Shown: one piece after another, positions 50,278-63,461 of the stretch | How positions within the stretch are numbered: the first letter of the stretch is position 1 | Layout of the letters: each line of letters opens with the position of its first letter | NCBI RefSeq assembly: GCF_910589235.1 | Contig: NC_060956.1 | Span: 20,167,973-20,231,972 of the forward strand | Reading direction: 5' to 3' | Length of the DNA stretch: 64,000 nucleotides | Origin: Vespa crabro | Taxonomy: Eukaryota > Arthropoda > Insecta > Hymenoptera > Vespidae | The notes under the pieces: generated by a model | Database searches by the model: none | What the model saw: only the letters and a program-made list of their open reading frames with translations | Told to the model about the DNA's origin: nothing | Position numbers and translations under genes: made by a program

Positions 50278-51564
50278 ATGGACATTTTACCGGTGAATTT
50301 TAAAGTTCTTAGTTTTTGCGGAATTTGGAAAGAACGAAACGACACAAATATTTTCAAACGTCTCATTAATCTTCTTCATGGGTATCGATATGTGGTCTAC
50401 GTTAATAAATTATTTTATAATATTTGTCATAAAAGGAGTGGACTAAAAATTTCTTAACAATCAATTATTCCTTTTTGGAATCTTTTTAAATTAATTTCAT
50501 TGGCATTTAACGATAATAATAATATACAGATTATAAATTTTCTTACAGATTATTATATTTCCCTTCTTTTTCTTTTTCACAGATCAATGATACTAACGAT
50601 AATATTTTATGTCACTTTAATACAATTTATAGAAGTAATAGTTTCTCACGATAATCTCGAGGACGTTACGGAAAGTCTTTTCATGATATTCACGTACTTC
50701 GCTTTGTGTTTCAAATGCCTTAATTTTCTCTTAAGAAAGGAAAAATTATTGATTTTATTGAATCTCTTTCGTGAAAATATATGTCGTCCGAGAAATTTAA
50801 CTGAAGAGAAGATTCTGGATAATTATAGTCGCAGGGGTATGGAATATTTCGGATAAATAATAATGTCGACGTATATATCTGACACGTATTAAAAAAAAAA
50901 AAAAAAAAAAAAAAAAGAAAAAAATGAAAAAGAAAAAAGAATTAAATAAATAAATAAATAATAAAATACATAAAAATACAAAAGTATAAAATTAATAATT
51001 CAATTGTGTCTATGATAGCTAAATGGTGCACTCTTAGCTTCATGACTTTGTGTCAATCGAGCGCAGTGGTAATCATAGCTATTCCTATCATGGAAATGCA
51101 TCATTCTACCAGAGCTTTACCATGCAGGGCTTATTCACCGTATTCTATTGAAGGATTACATGCCTATTTGGCAACATATTTGATTCATGCTGCATCTATT
51201 ATTTATGGTATACTTATCAACATATCCTTGGATTCTCTTGTATACGGTTTGACCCTTCATGTTTGCGGACAAATAGATATTCTCTGCGAACGTTGCATGC
51301 AAACTGTTCGAGAAGGTAATTCAAATGAAATAAAAGCATGTGTTAGACATCAAGTGTTTATTCACGATCTCGTAAAAAGAATAGAATATTTGTTCATTTG
51401 GACGGTAGCCTTTTTATTATTTTTCAGCTTGATTACATTTTGTACTACCATCTTTCAAATGTCAAAGGTGAGTTTTTTTTCTCTTTTTTTTTTTTTCTTT
51501 TCTTTTTTATATTTATTGACGCAACTGAAAAATTCTTTTTGATATATACGATTTTATTTGAACT

Positions 51565-51595
<31 letters not shown>

Positions 51596-52049
51596 CTTCA
51601 GAAAGATCCTCTTACTATGGAATTTTTTTCCTATGTTTTATATATTGCCTGTATGATGTTCCAAATATTTTGTTATTGCTGGTACGGCAATGAGCTTCGA
51701 TTAAAGGTATATCTTTGACAGAAATAATTAAGTGGTTGAGAATATGTTTATTTAATTTATTTTTACAATTAGGGCAAAGAAGTCGCTAATGCTATTTATA
51801 ATAGCGATTGGGTAATGTCAACACAGAGCGATCGTAAAAACCTACAATTCTTAATGAGGATTAGTCAAAAAGAATTAACTTTATCTTATTACCGAATTTT
51901 TTCTCTTGATCTGGACGTTTTCACATGGGTGAGTAATTACAAATTACTTTTTACAAATGTAAATATTGCAAAAGTAAAAAGTTAATATTCCGCAGATACT
52001 TAAAACATCCTATTCGTTATATAATATTCTTCAAACAATGTCGTATTAA
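50278..52049 (+). CDS. Insect odorant receptor (7tm_6 family)
   Basis: A seven-helix ligand-binding receptor subunit that forms a cation channel with Orco in olfactory neurons. Six exons join in frame: 50278-50381, 50583-50836, 51019-51467, 51602-51706, 51773-51928, 51996-52049; 373 residues, within the usual 370-400. The start MDILPVNFKVLSFCGIWK is typical of hymenopteran receptors. Multiple hydrophobic helices are seen (for example ILTIIFYVTLIQFIEVIV, MTLCQSSAVVIIAIPIMEM, LFIWTVAFLLFFSLITFC). The conserved C-terminal end has FCYCWYGNELRLK, then VANAIYNSDW and the last exon's ILKTSYSLYNILQTMSY, the family signature TxxxSYxxxxxL. No frameshift or stop, so it appears intact. It is a single copy here, whereas many hymenopteran receptors are in tandem arrays; the ligand is unknown. 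Confidence 0.93.
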
Positions 52050-53264
52050 TTGTAATCGCTTATATATTGCTTTTTATTTATAAAACAATATTGTCTCGTC
52101 TATAAAACGACGTTAAGAAATAAAAAAAAAAAAAGAAATTCTACAAAGAGAAAATAAAAAGAAAGAAATATGATATGATAGATGTATATCAATCCTATTA
52201 TATAAATTTTATATAAGTTTTATATAAATTTTTTTCTCTAGAACATTTCTATTGCAAATCGTTTTTATGAAAATGTTGAGGAACTTTGATTCTTATTATC
52301 GATAAAAACTGATTTATATCGTTCACGTTGCACCTGTCGTTGAATTATTTATCATCTATAATTGCGCACTACATGAGTCTGCACATTCCTCGTTGCAATA
52401 ATTATGATAAAATATAATTTTAAAAAATGAATTGAAAATGACTTCTTTCGTTTCAAAAAAAAAAAAAAAAAAAAAAAAGGAAAAAAAGAAAGACGATATC
52501 GTTCTTTTTCTACTTTGGTAATTTACATAAGAAATAAATCTAAAGTATACAAGTATTATTATATGTAACATCAGAGTACGTAATTATGTTTTAAAAATAT
52601 CTATAGTTAGCAAAAAAAAAAAAGAACATAAGGAAAGAAAGAAATTTCATTTAGTTAGCATTAATTTCCTTCAATTCTATTCTATTCATTCATTATTTTT
52701 TATTCAGTATTTTCTTTCTTCTATTTTGAAACACACACTATAATAGTAAAAATTGTTGTCAATACATTCACTGGAAATGAAATGAAAACGAAATCGATTA
52801 TTGCCAATTCAGAAAAAAAAAGAATAATGATATTATCAAATTTGTTTCTAATACTTTCTAGGTGAGATTAGAGCAATTTTTAAATAGTTTTTAAGTAAAT
52901 TTTTAATTAACTTAACTAATTAACTAATTTAATTAACTAATTAATTTAATTAATTAACTAATTAAGGGTCGCAAATATGTAATTGAAAATTAGTAATATT
53001 TATAGTGAGTTAATTATTTTAAGATTCTATGTAAAAATTTTTCTTTTTCCATTTATTTTGCTTTGAGAATTCACTTTTTGAAAATAGATTATAATTATAA
53101 TAGAGAAAAAATTTTTATTACAAAAGATTAAATAAATTGCGATATGTAACTACATTCTTGATAAGAAAATACCGAGCAAATAATAAACGACTAATATATC
53201 TCATCTATGATACGCAAGACAAATATTAATTAAATGATTATGGTCATATATGATAACCATTGTA
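52050..53264. other. Convergent region, odorant receptor and ADGF
   Basis: About 1.2 kb between facing stop codons. It contains a poly-A run at 52457-52478, other A-rich stretches, and an AATTAACT-type short repeat at about 52905-52966. No gene seen. Confidence 0.6.
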
Positions 53265-53952
53265 TTAAATTTGTCGTGCTTGAGACGAGTTAACTACTTT
53301 ATCTATAAAATCGCACCATTTCTTTTTCCATAATATTGAAGCATAATTTTTCTGTTCAGTATCCATATTACTGTATATAATAGAATTAAGAGCTAGCTGT
53401 TTTAGAGCCCTTAAATCAGAATTCTGCGACATGATTCCCATAAAGGCTAGATAAAAATCGTAGCTTAGAGCGTTGCTACCCCAAAGTCCAGGATCATCGT
53501 TCGAAACGATAACAGGAAAATTATTGGCAAATAATTGAGCCGCTGGATGATTTCTAAGATCCTTTACCAAGTTCAACACTTGATTGGAAATGGGATTGAC
53601 CTCGACGGCGATCCCACGTTGTTTTATTATTTCCATTACCAATGGATGTTTCGTTAAAGCGTATCTATGTATACATATACGTTTATATACGCTTGTGTAA
53701 GAGTATAATAATAATAATAATAATAATAAAAATAATAAATATATATTGGTTAATAATATAATAATTCATACTAATAATAATATATTAGTTAATAAATGAT
53801 GCGTCACAATTTTCAATATTTTATATTTAAATAAAAAATTTGCATTAGTATTTTCCAAAAGTATTCTTAGAATTTTCATTAAAACATATTAGTGTCATTT
53901 ATTTAAATATAAAATATGGAAGATTTTCACACATTATTTACTGACACTAATC

Positions 53953-54009
<57 letters not shown>

Positions 54010-54653
54010 TAATAATATTGAATTTTTCAGGAAAATAGAAATCATATATCGATACTAATAGATTAGATTACGTGTTGTATCTAATAGTTAATATATTTGT
54101 CGAGATAAAAGAATTTGGAATATGTATTTTGTCGTTTTGATTATTGAAACATGAGTAAACGATTTAAAATTAGACGAGTTATACTTTTGAGTAAAGTGAA
54201 AGGATAATCGTTAATTTAATGATGTGTAGGAATAAATAGATTCCGATAAAGTAATGAAATCCATTAGCATAGTTATTGATATCTAATCTCATATTCACAT
54301 GAGACCAATAGAAATTCTTTTACTCACCCATGTCCAATACGTTTAGCACCTAATAGAACAGCATCGATAAGATTTTCATCGGTACTTGAACCATACCAAC
54401 CAGTTTCACCAGCATGGAAAAAATAATCGATCGATGGATTGAGATTCCTCAATTTATTGGCAAATACAGCCAACGGTTGTCCTTTATCTTCTTGCCCAAC
54501 TAAATCGAACCCGGCTAAGAACGTTGGAAATTTTTCTTTCAAAGCTTTCAATATCGTTAAATACTCGTCAAATTTATTTTCATCTACTTTACGATTTGGG
54601 GCATATATCAGTTTGGCACCAACGAAGTTTGGATAGTCCGACATAAATCTGAC

Positions 54654-54709
<56 letters not shown>

Positions 54710-56160
54710 AACATATAAAAATAAAAAAGATAAAGAAAAAAGAAATAAAATAAAATAAAATAACAAATAAGACTCTTGTTTATACGTTTTTTATGATATT
54801 AACCTTTCCGTAGTCTTTTTATAAACCATCGCAGTTTCAAGAGATGAGTAGACGGTTCCATTGAGCTCGTACAAATTCGGAAGAGTGCTACGAATTTCGA
54901 TGTACATGATATTGTCCATGTAATGATCTTTCAAGGCTTCGTAATAATGATCCTCATAAACTGGTTTATAAGAAAGCATTGGTGTAATGAACTCAAATAT
55001 TTGTTTGAACTTCGACCAAACTTTATCACTATCTTTGTAAATCATTTCAGGATTTTTCGTTAGCATAGTCATTTGTTTATAAATCCTTGAATTAATCGTG
55101 TCAACGATACTTTTGTTCTTTCTAAGATCGCTCAAAAGTTTCCATGAACAATCGTTGTTTGGTTTTTCGAAAAATCGTAATTGAAGCAAATTTTTCGATG
55201 ATTCGCAAACATAAAGATTCGGTCGGAATGTTATATTCCAGAAAATCCAATCGGCTGAAACGAGTGCCGTATCGTGCGCGTGAAGGACAGCACCTTTCGG
55301 CATCGCTCGAATGATTTTATAAACTTCCGAATTTTTTATCTCCGTTCTTGCCTCTATGAAATTACGTCCAGGCAGAAAAAGACTCAAGTTTTTAAAAGCT
55401 GCAACAAATTTTTACGCCATCTTTTTCTATCTTTTTCTTTTTACTAAGATATGTTTACCTAACATAATACGCCCATTATAATTTTTAACACATAACATTG
55501 TTAATGTCTGATAATAAATGTATGATATTAATGAATGAATTATCAATTGCATCAAGATGATTGATTTTTTTCAACATTGATAATATCTGTTGTTTTTTTT
55601 AATTGTTCAAAAATATTATATTCGATATGATACATACATAATTTATTTTATACTTTTATATTTATATACAGATTAAATTTAATACTCGATATTGTATCTT
55701 TCGAGATATTATATACATATTTGCTAATAACAATTGTTATGTGATATCTGTAATTAAAAAAATGATACTCGAAGAATTTCTATTATCTTATATTATTATC
55801 GAAAATAAAAGTTTGACTTGCCTTTTTTATTTATCATATGAGTAATATCTTTTTCTAAATTATATATCTATCAATGATTATCATTATTGTTTATTAGATA
55901 TGTAATTAAATATAATTATTGTTAGAGAGAAAAATATGTAAAATAAAAAACAAACCATTTTCAAATTCGGCTCGTTTTTTCGCCATTAGAAAATCATTAG
56001 CGATATATTCGTCATATTTTAAATCTAGTTGACCGCCAAGCATTGAGTTTTGTTCTGCGGTAAGTATTTCAGCTCGTATTTTCCAATAATCATAAGGAAT
56101 TGAATTTGTAGTACACAAAAAACAACAAATCACAATGACCAAAACGATTGGTCCATTCAT
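53265..56160 (-). CDS. Adgf: Secreted adenosine deaminase-related growth factor (ADGF/ADA2-type)
   Basis: Deaminates extracellular adenosine to inosine, limiting adenosine signalling. Four minus-strand exons join in frame: 56160-55956, 55398-54804, 54648-54328, 53664-53265; 506 residues. A signal peptide is evident at the start (IVLVIVICCFLCTTNS, cleavage near 20). The ADA_N-type region (EQNSMLGG, AKKRAEFENG) precedes the TIM-barrel. Catalytic motifs are HAHDTALVSADW (HxH zinc ligands and proton site), HAGETGWYG, KRIGHGYALTKHP and SNDDPGLWG (metal Asp pair), so the active site is intact. NIT, NGT and NSS give possible N-glycosylation sequons. Introns contain (GA)n and (AAT)n microsatellites. 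Insects often have several ADGF copies, some in saliva or haemolymph; which copy this is cannot be told here. Confidence 0.94.
53707..54022. repeat. (AAT)n microsatellites in the last ADGF intron
   Basis: A short AAT run occurs at 53707-53740, and a longer run of about 65 bp at 53953-54018. Confidence 0.9.
54652..54706. repeat. (GA)n microsatellite in the second ADGF intron
   Basis: About 52 bases of GA dinucleotides with a single AAA interruption, close to the acceptor side of the 54648 exon. In the transcript it reads as CT and forms part of the polypyrimidine tract. Confidence 0.9.
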
Positions 56161-57067
56161 GATTACGATAATGATTTAATTGATCACTTATTATATCATT
56201 AAAATTTTTATTCTTTATTTATATTAAAGTTTAAATTCCGATCGTATATATAATAAACGTATATCAAAGAAACTAACTTCTCAGATCTGCATGATCTTTA
56301 TAAACACCGATCGCCTCGGTTGTTCACGGTCTACTGGCTCAAGTGTTCGTATCATGACGACCAATTATAGCAATCTACACAATCCAACTATAACATACAT
56401 TTGTCCCTTTTTTTTATTTGCATTTCCTTACATTAAATACTCGTACATAAAAATACACATCCACAAAAAAAAGAAAAAAAAAAAAAAATAAAGAATTACA
56501 TGCATTCATTATAATGTCAAAGTTATTTAAAGCATCATGATAGTTTTAAGAAAATTTATATTAATCCTTTATATTCGTATGATAAAATTTCAATGAACGA
56601 AGCATATTTATATGAAAAAAAAAGAAAATAAAAAGAAATAAAAAAAAAATAAAAAAAGAAAAAAATCTATTATATCGTTTTTAATAATTTTGCAGAGAAA
56701 AAAAGATAAAGAAAGAAAGGTGAAGATTTTTATTCCAAATTGTTTTAATTCGACGTCAGGGCTGATCGAAGTGTCCCCTTGTGTTATTTTTAGAAAGCTT
56801 TCTCTGCGTCTAACGCGTATGTATACGTAGTTAACTTGTCAGGGAGACCTAATATGTAGGGAGAATAAATGCGGGATGTAGAATGAAAAGATTGAAAGAG
56901 AAGGGAGACGAAAGAAAATTTATTACAAAATACAAGTTCGTGTCTTGTTACACATTTTCACGATTAAATAAATATTTTTAATATTTATGTATCTTAAATA
57001 AAGATTTATCGTACATTAATGTACGCTATAAATTAATAAAAAGAATATATATATTCTTTTATATAGA

Positions 57068-57099
<32 letters not shown>

Positions 57100-60002
57100 A
57101 TGAATAAAATAATATCTGCAAAAGTGCCATATTTACAATTCATATAAAATTTCATTTTTCATCTAAAATACGAATTTTAATGTGCGATCGGCCTTATATA
57201 TTGTGCAATACAATCGTATTTTAATTATTTCTTTTAAATTGTTTTATTAAAAATAATTAACTTTAGTGTAAATTAATTTATATATGAAAATATTAACGCA
57301 ATAGGAATAATTGATCTTTGAAATGAAAATTTTTGATAATTAATTTACTTCATAGATCAATCACTTCGTAAATATAATCTTTCATCTTCCTATTTTTATT
57401 AATTAATCTATTATTGAATTCTTCTCGATATGTTTTGTTGCAACAGGAACTCGTTAATTCTCTCTACTTACATAAAGGAATACTTTGTATGTACAATTAT
57501 ACATACTATTGTAAGAGGTGAAACTATAAACACAATTTATATAGAGTTATACATTTTCTTTTTTTTTTCTTTTTTTCTTTTTTGTTATCTATACATCCAT
57601 CAGTTGATGCTAAAACATCTGTTCTACTTTAGTTCACACATACAAATTTTTTTATAAACGATATATTATATTTAGAAAACTTAGGCCTATATATATATAT
57701 ATATGTATATATATTATATGTATATAGATTAGAAATTTTCGACTGAAAGAAATTTCATATTTTTTTTTGTTTTTACCTTTTTACTTTCTTCTCGCCAAAA
57801 AATATTGCCATTTGTAAAAAATGATTTAGACAAACTTACACAGCCGATGCACTGTTATCTTACGAAAAATATCCCAATTTTATTGTCTCTTACTTTCTAT
57901 ATACAAAAGTTAATTGTTAAGAATTATTCAAAAATGTGCTTTACGCTTAGAATGAAAATAATAAATTATATTTTTTTTTTTTTTTGTTATTTTTTTCTTT
58001 TTCAGATGAAATTAATAAATTAACTTATGTATATACAACACATATCAAATTTGTAAAGTATATAAAGGATGAATCTTTCAAAAGTGAGATATAAATATTT
58101 AAAAAATCGTTATTTTTGAAAAGGAAAATTGAAACAAAAGTTATTCGGTTACGGAGAGCAAATATAACAGGATTATATATTTTGATCCGATGAACGTCTT
58201 CGAAGTTATTGCAAGATAAACTTTTTTTTTTTTTTTTAATAGAGATCTATAATTTTTGCAACAGCATCTTATTTCATATAAAAAGAATGAACGACTATTA
58301 TTTGAAACCTCTGTTTGTTCAGTTTTTACTTTTTATAAAAAGATTAAACAAGAAATTTAAGGCAAATAGAACAGGCAGGCATTCCTTTTCAGACAAATAT
58401 TATTTCTATAAATATTTATCATGATGGCACTCCTTATCTATAAGTTATCAATAGACTTAATTTTTAATTAAAATATAGTAGAATAATCCTATAAATAAAT
58501 TTGACTCTGAAATTACCTTGATGATGTCCATCAAATCAAAAATAAATAATTTTCAAATATTTCGTCTCAATTTGAAAAATTCATCCTATATATACATATA
58601 TCTCTAACAAATATAATTTAATTGTTATCAAAGTAAATCGATATACATCAATTTGTTCACTCCTCACATTTCACATGTCTTTAATTTTATAATAATGACT
58701 AACCAAAAATAAATATATTCTAGTAAAACATTTAAGTATTCTAAATACAATACCTATAATGTTATATAGTTTTTAATTGTTTTCTTGTTTATATGTAATT
58801 AAATTAAACAAAGACATTTGATGTAAACCATTTATAAAACATATTATATATACGTCGTGCGATTAACTTTGATAAGAGAATAATGATATAACGAAAGAAA
58901 ATTTCTTTTTGAATTAAATCATTGAAATGGATTTTGTATTTTACTTATAATAATTAGCATTTTTTCTTATTGTTATGTCAAATAAGCACGATCGTCAAAC
59001 GAAACGATACGCTTCTAAATGACAAACAGTCATGTAACTTTAAATATTTAATCTTAAACGATTACATATATAAAAGATCGAAAAGATATGTTTTGAAAAT
59101 ATTAGTACATTTGAATAGTCTTAGTATTATTATGTAGTTTCAGGTCTAAATTTTTGATAATTTTTTTTATGCAAGATGATGACACGTGCGCATGGAATTA
59201 TCATGATCGTGCTTAATGCATAAAAGAAAAAAAGAAAAAAAGAAAAAAAAAAAAGAAAAAAAAAAAAAATATGAAGTACATGTAACATAGGCAATGTAAG
59301 TTATAACCGTGATGAATCTTTACACGTGTAAGGACCAACTTATAATTCTGACGAATGATTAATTCCCGTTTTATATTCTTTTACAAAAAACGAAAAGAGA
59401 AAAAAAAAAAAAAAAGGAAACAAAAAATTATTGCATTCTCAAAAATCCCTGAGAAAAAACATTAGGATTTTGAATAACTTTCATAATTTAATTGAAACGA
59501 CGTCATCGATGAATATGATTAGTGAGCATGAAAGTATGCTTTTTTTTTTTTTCATGTTATTATAAATGCCAATACTAAATACTCATAAAGTCTTAAAGTT
59601 TTGTACAATTCAAATGGTCAGCCACGTAAATAAGATCGATATGGATCTTAATAACGTTAACTATTAATACTTTTCTCTCTCTCTCTCTCTCTCTCTCATT
59701 TGCATTAACAAAATAATATTATAAACTTACACTTTTTTTTTCTTTTTTATACTAATTTACTACGAAGGATGTTGAAGATGTTACATAGATTATTTTCAGT
59801 CAGTTATCGCGCTTAAATGACGCGATCATTCAATATAGTAGTAAGTTCAAATCCATTCTATGATCAAATACAATCGTGTAACAAGACTGTTATTATAATA
59901 AGATCGTAAATGCACAAACTGACGTTGTACAGTACATTCGCGTGTGCGTGCGTGCGCGCGCGAAGAAATTATTATTAATATTATTAATACTATTACTATT
60001 AC

Positions 60003-60045
<43 letters not shown>

Positions 60046-60075
60046 AATAATATTATATGCAGGAATATAATGTCG
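56161..60075. other. Intergenic, ADGF 5' side to ABHD2 3' side
   Basis: About 3.9 kb, both neighbours on the minus strand. It should contain the ADGF promoter on the left and the ABHD2 3' UTR on the right. Features seen: AAAAAG-rich runs at 56464-56490 and 56618-56665, (TA)n at 57071-57098, A-rich at 59224-59270, (CT)n at about 59673-59698, a GTGCGTGCGCGCGCG alternating tract at about 59941-59962, and (TTA)n at 59996-60045. No ORF with recognisable domain content. The GC-alternating tract is one of the few G+C spots in the window and could adopt left-handed DNA. Confidence 0.6.
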
Positions 60076-60648
60076 TTAAGAGGTTTTCAAAGCCTTATCC
60101 GCGTGTGCTAAAGTGAGTGATCCTACGAGTGAAACTAAAGTACGATCCAGCCATGTTATAGGATTTGGATAAAGAAGGCCACCTTCGTAGAAACCTAAAT
60201 GACCTCCGTGTGACAATTCAACGTACAATGTGTTTGGATGAGTCGCTACAATATACAATATATAATTTAATCCAACGTTCTTCTTCTTCTTCTTTTTTTT
60301 TTTTTTTGCTTTGCTATTTCTCTAATTAATATTTCAAATGATCTTCGTATTATTAAAAACAATTTATATTTAATTAATTTTAATTCTCCCTAAACTTACC
60401 AGCATATTCTCTTATAGGCTTTAATAATGAATCCGGTACAATAGGATCATCTACAGAATTGATAAATACCATTGGTGTATAGATGTTATCAAGATAATTT
60501 ATGGAACTGGACCATTTGTACATTTCTTGCACGGACCTAAATTGATGTACCTATGAAGAACAAAAAAAAGAAAAAATAAAGAAAAAAAATAAAAAATAAA
60601 ATAAAAACATGGAGAACAAGCAAGTAAATATGTATCTATGTATGTATG

Positions 60649-60679
<31 letters not shown>

Positions 60680-62652
60680 GTCGTACAACATTCTTTTACG
60701 TCATTAAAAGAATAACATTAGTAAAAAAGAAAAGATCTTACCCTTCTCGTATAAGCTTCATCGAGTTCGGGTAACGTAGCAGCAGAAATAATATCTCGCT
60801 CGTTGAGGGAATATTTTTGTTTCACTTCTTCCGAAAGGAGTACATGCTTGTGTTTCAATATTATATTTTTAACGGATTCTGTCATTACATAGAGATAAAA
60901 GCGTCTGAAGTTTTGCCAGTTTAATAAGAACTTCGTACCTCTGAAAGAAACATGAATTAAAATAATTTAACGCGTGTATTGATCAACCTGAACGAAATTA
61001 TGTATTTACGCTTCTTATTTCTTTTCCTTTTTGTTTTATTTTATTTTTTTTTTTTGTTCTTACAAATAAATAGAAAATAAATGAAAATGGAAAATTAAAT
61101 GAGAACTTACTCGAGCGCATTGTAACCTTGACAAATGGATATGCCGCCTATGATATTAGATAATTTATTCAATCCGCGTTCCCCTAGATATTTGGTGACT
61201 AAATTACCGCCTAAACTAAATCCTATGCAAACAATTCTCGTATTTGGATGTTGTTCGGTTAAATTTTGTAGCATCATGTGATAATCGTCAGTATGACCTA
61301 AAAGAAAGAAATGATAGAAAAGTAATGTAAGATTGATAAAAAAAAAAAAAAAAAAAAAGAAAAAAAAAAGAAGAAAAAAAAGAAAAAGTAACATGAGTTG
61401 AGAAATTGTACATATGGAGATAGTATATAACAATAATTTTTATCATAATACTTTTATTCTATACCATAAGTGAATATCCTTGGCGCTGTGACTTTGACAC
61501 TAGAAAGAGCTCCTACGTGATTAAGTACGGCGCATCGATAACCGTGACACTGAACAAGGTGAACGAATGTCCTGATGTAGACACTTTCAGAAGTGTTGCC
61601 AATGCCCGGACAGATAGCTATCGTGATATCGTCTGCAGAATAATAAAATTCTTTTTACTTCAAGGTATTCACTATTGAAAATTTAAGAGGCAATGAAGAA
61701 AACAAACGCCGACGTCCAATATTACAAAATTCGCTTGTTTCTTCCTCCTCCTATTTACATGAACATATATATATTAATGTGTGTATACATACATACATAC
61801 ATACATGTAAATAAATATATATATATATATATATATATACACATTTATATATATATAGATATATTTAATATAACACATTTTATATTTTTAATATTTATAT
61901 TTTATACTTTAGATATATTAATTCTATGTACATATACATATACACACACACATACACACAAATTTATATAGATATATGTATATGCATATAAATGTATGAA
62001 AAAAGTTGAACCGTTCGATTATTATATTTCGTTATTTTTCGTAAAACCTTGTTTAGATAAGCTGGTAGCATACCAACAACGGATCCTCTTGAAAGTAGTA
62101 TATTCCAAAGTATGACGCGAACGTGGACATTCGTTTTCCATAGAAAAAAGAAAAAAGAAAAGAGAAAAAAAAAAAAAAAGAAGAAGAAAAAAATCAAATA
62201 CCTTATACTCTTAACGACCGATTTTAATTCTAAATAAGCTCTTGGTCGTATATGACTAAGAGTTACTTATAAATAATAAATTTGTTAAAGAGTCTCACAG
62301 AGAGAATATAGCGTGAGATTCATTCTTATGAATCACACCTGTTGTTTCACCTTCAAAATCAACGATACAATACGTAGCAGAAGTAATTCGAGTACGAGAT
62401 TAATGTATCCTTATTTAGGATAAAATTAAAATTAATGAACGATGAAGAGAAATATCAAGAAAATTTGAAATAAACGAACCTTCATGGCCATTAGTCAATG
62501 GTTGATAAAGATCATAAGTTAGAGTTGTGTCGTCGGATAGACCAATGTATACGCGATCTCCTATTGGCCAAGGACATCGTACACGACCAATGATACTGTG
62601 GACCACCGTTTGCACGTGACCGCTGAACCCCCATAGTCTTGTAGGTTTGTAT
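60076..62652 (-). CDS. ABHD2: Alpha/beta-hydrolase domain protein 2 (ABHD2-like monoacylglycerol lipase), 5' part not seen
   Basis: A membrane-linked serine hydrolase; the mammalian enzyme hydrolyses 2-arachidonoylglycerol and is progesterone-responsive in sperm. Six minus-strand exons join in frame: 62652-62480, 61632-61465, 61297-61111, 60940-60742, 60550-60400, 60245-60076. They encode the last 348 residues. Family motifs appear in order: LWGFSGHVQTVVHSIIGRVR, DDITIAICPGIGNTSESVYI, YRCAVLNHVGALSS, nucleophile elbow GFSLGGNLVTKYLGE, INSVDDPIVP (acid) and LSHGGHLGFYEGGLLYPNP (catalytic His). The triad is complete. The N-terminal 70-90 residues, including the membrane anchor, are missing. The most 5' exon starts with an acceptor at 62653, so earlier exons lie further right or beyond the window. 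Confidence 0.92.
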
Positions 62653-62977
62653 CTGAAATAAGATTTTTAAAGGGTTATGATCATTTTTTTTTTCCTTTTT
62701 TTTAAAATACTGCAATAAGTAAAAAAGAAGAAGAAAAAAAAAATGATCATTATCAATTGTACCATCAATAAATATTATCGTTTTCGTCAATCGTACGAAA
62801 ACGAATCTTTCGAAGTACAAAATTTCGTCGCCATTTTGTCATACGAAAACGAATCTTCCAAAGTACAAAATATCGTCGGCATTTTGTCATACGAAAACGA
62901 ATCTTCCAAAGTACAAAATATCGTCGGCATTTTGCCGTAAGAAATTTATTCTGTATCATACATAATGATTATGTATG

Positions 62978-63018
<41 letters not shown>

Positions 63019-63426
63019 GAATGTCTTATCTAACATTCTCGTATACTCATTTATATTAACATTTTTATAACGTATATAATATAATCGGCTTATTATAGTC
63101 AAGGTTTATTGCAAACGATTGAAATAATATTATTAATGGTATAATTATACCAATGACGTTTCTCAACATTTCAATGAAGCGAAATCTAAAGAAGATTTGA
63201 CAAACCGTTAGAGAGACGAGTTTATTGTGGGGATAAAAAAAAAAAAAAAAGAAAAACATTCCTAGTGGATCAGTGGAACACGAGAAATTCTAAAACGGTC
63301 ATAGAGAGAATTGATGATCGAGAACGGTTAATGTTCGTCTAACATTTTATAGCTTTGCAGTCGTAAATTACAAACAAACATAAACAAGGAGAAAATATTT
63401 TACGTCAATGATTATTATCTTCGAAG

Positions 63427-63461
<35 letters not shown>

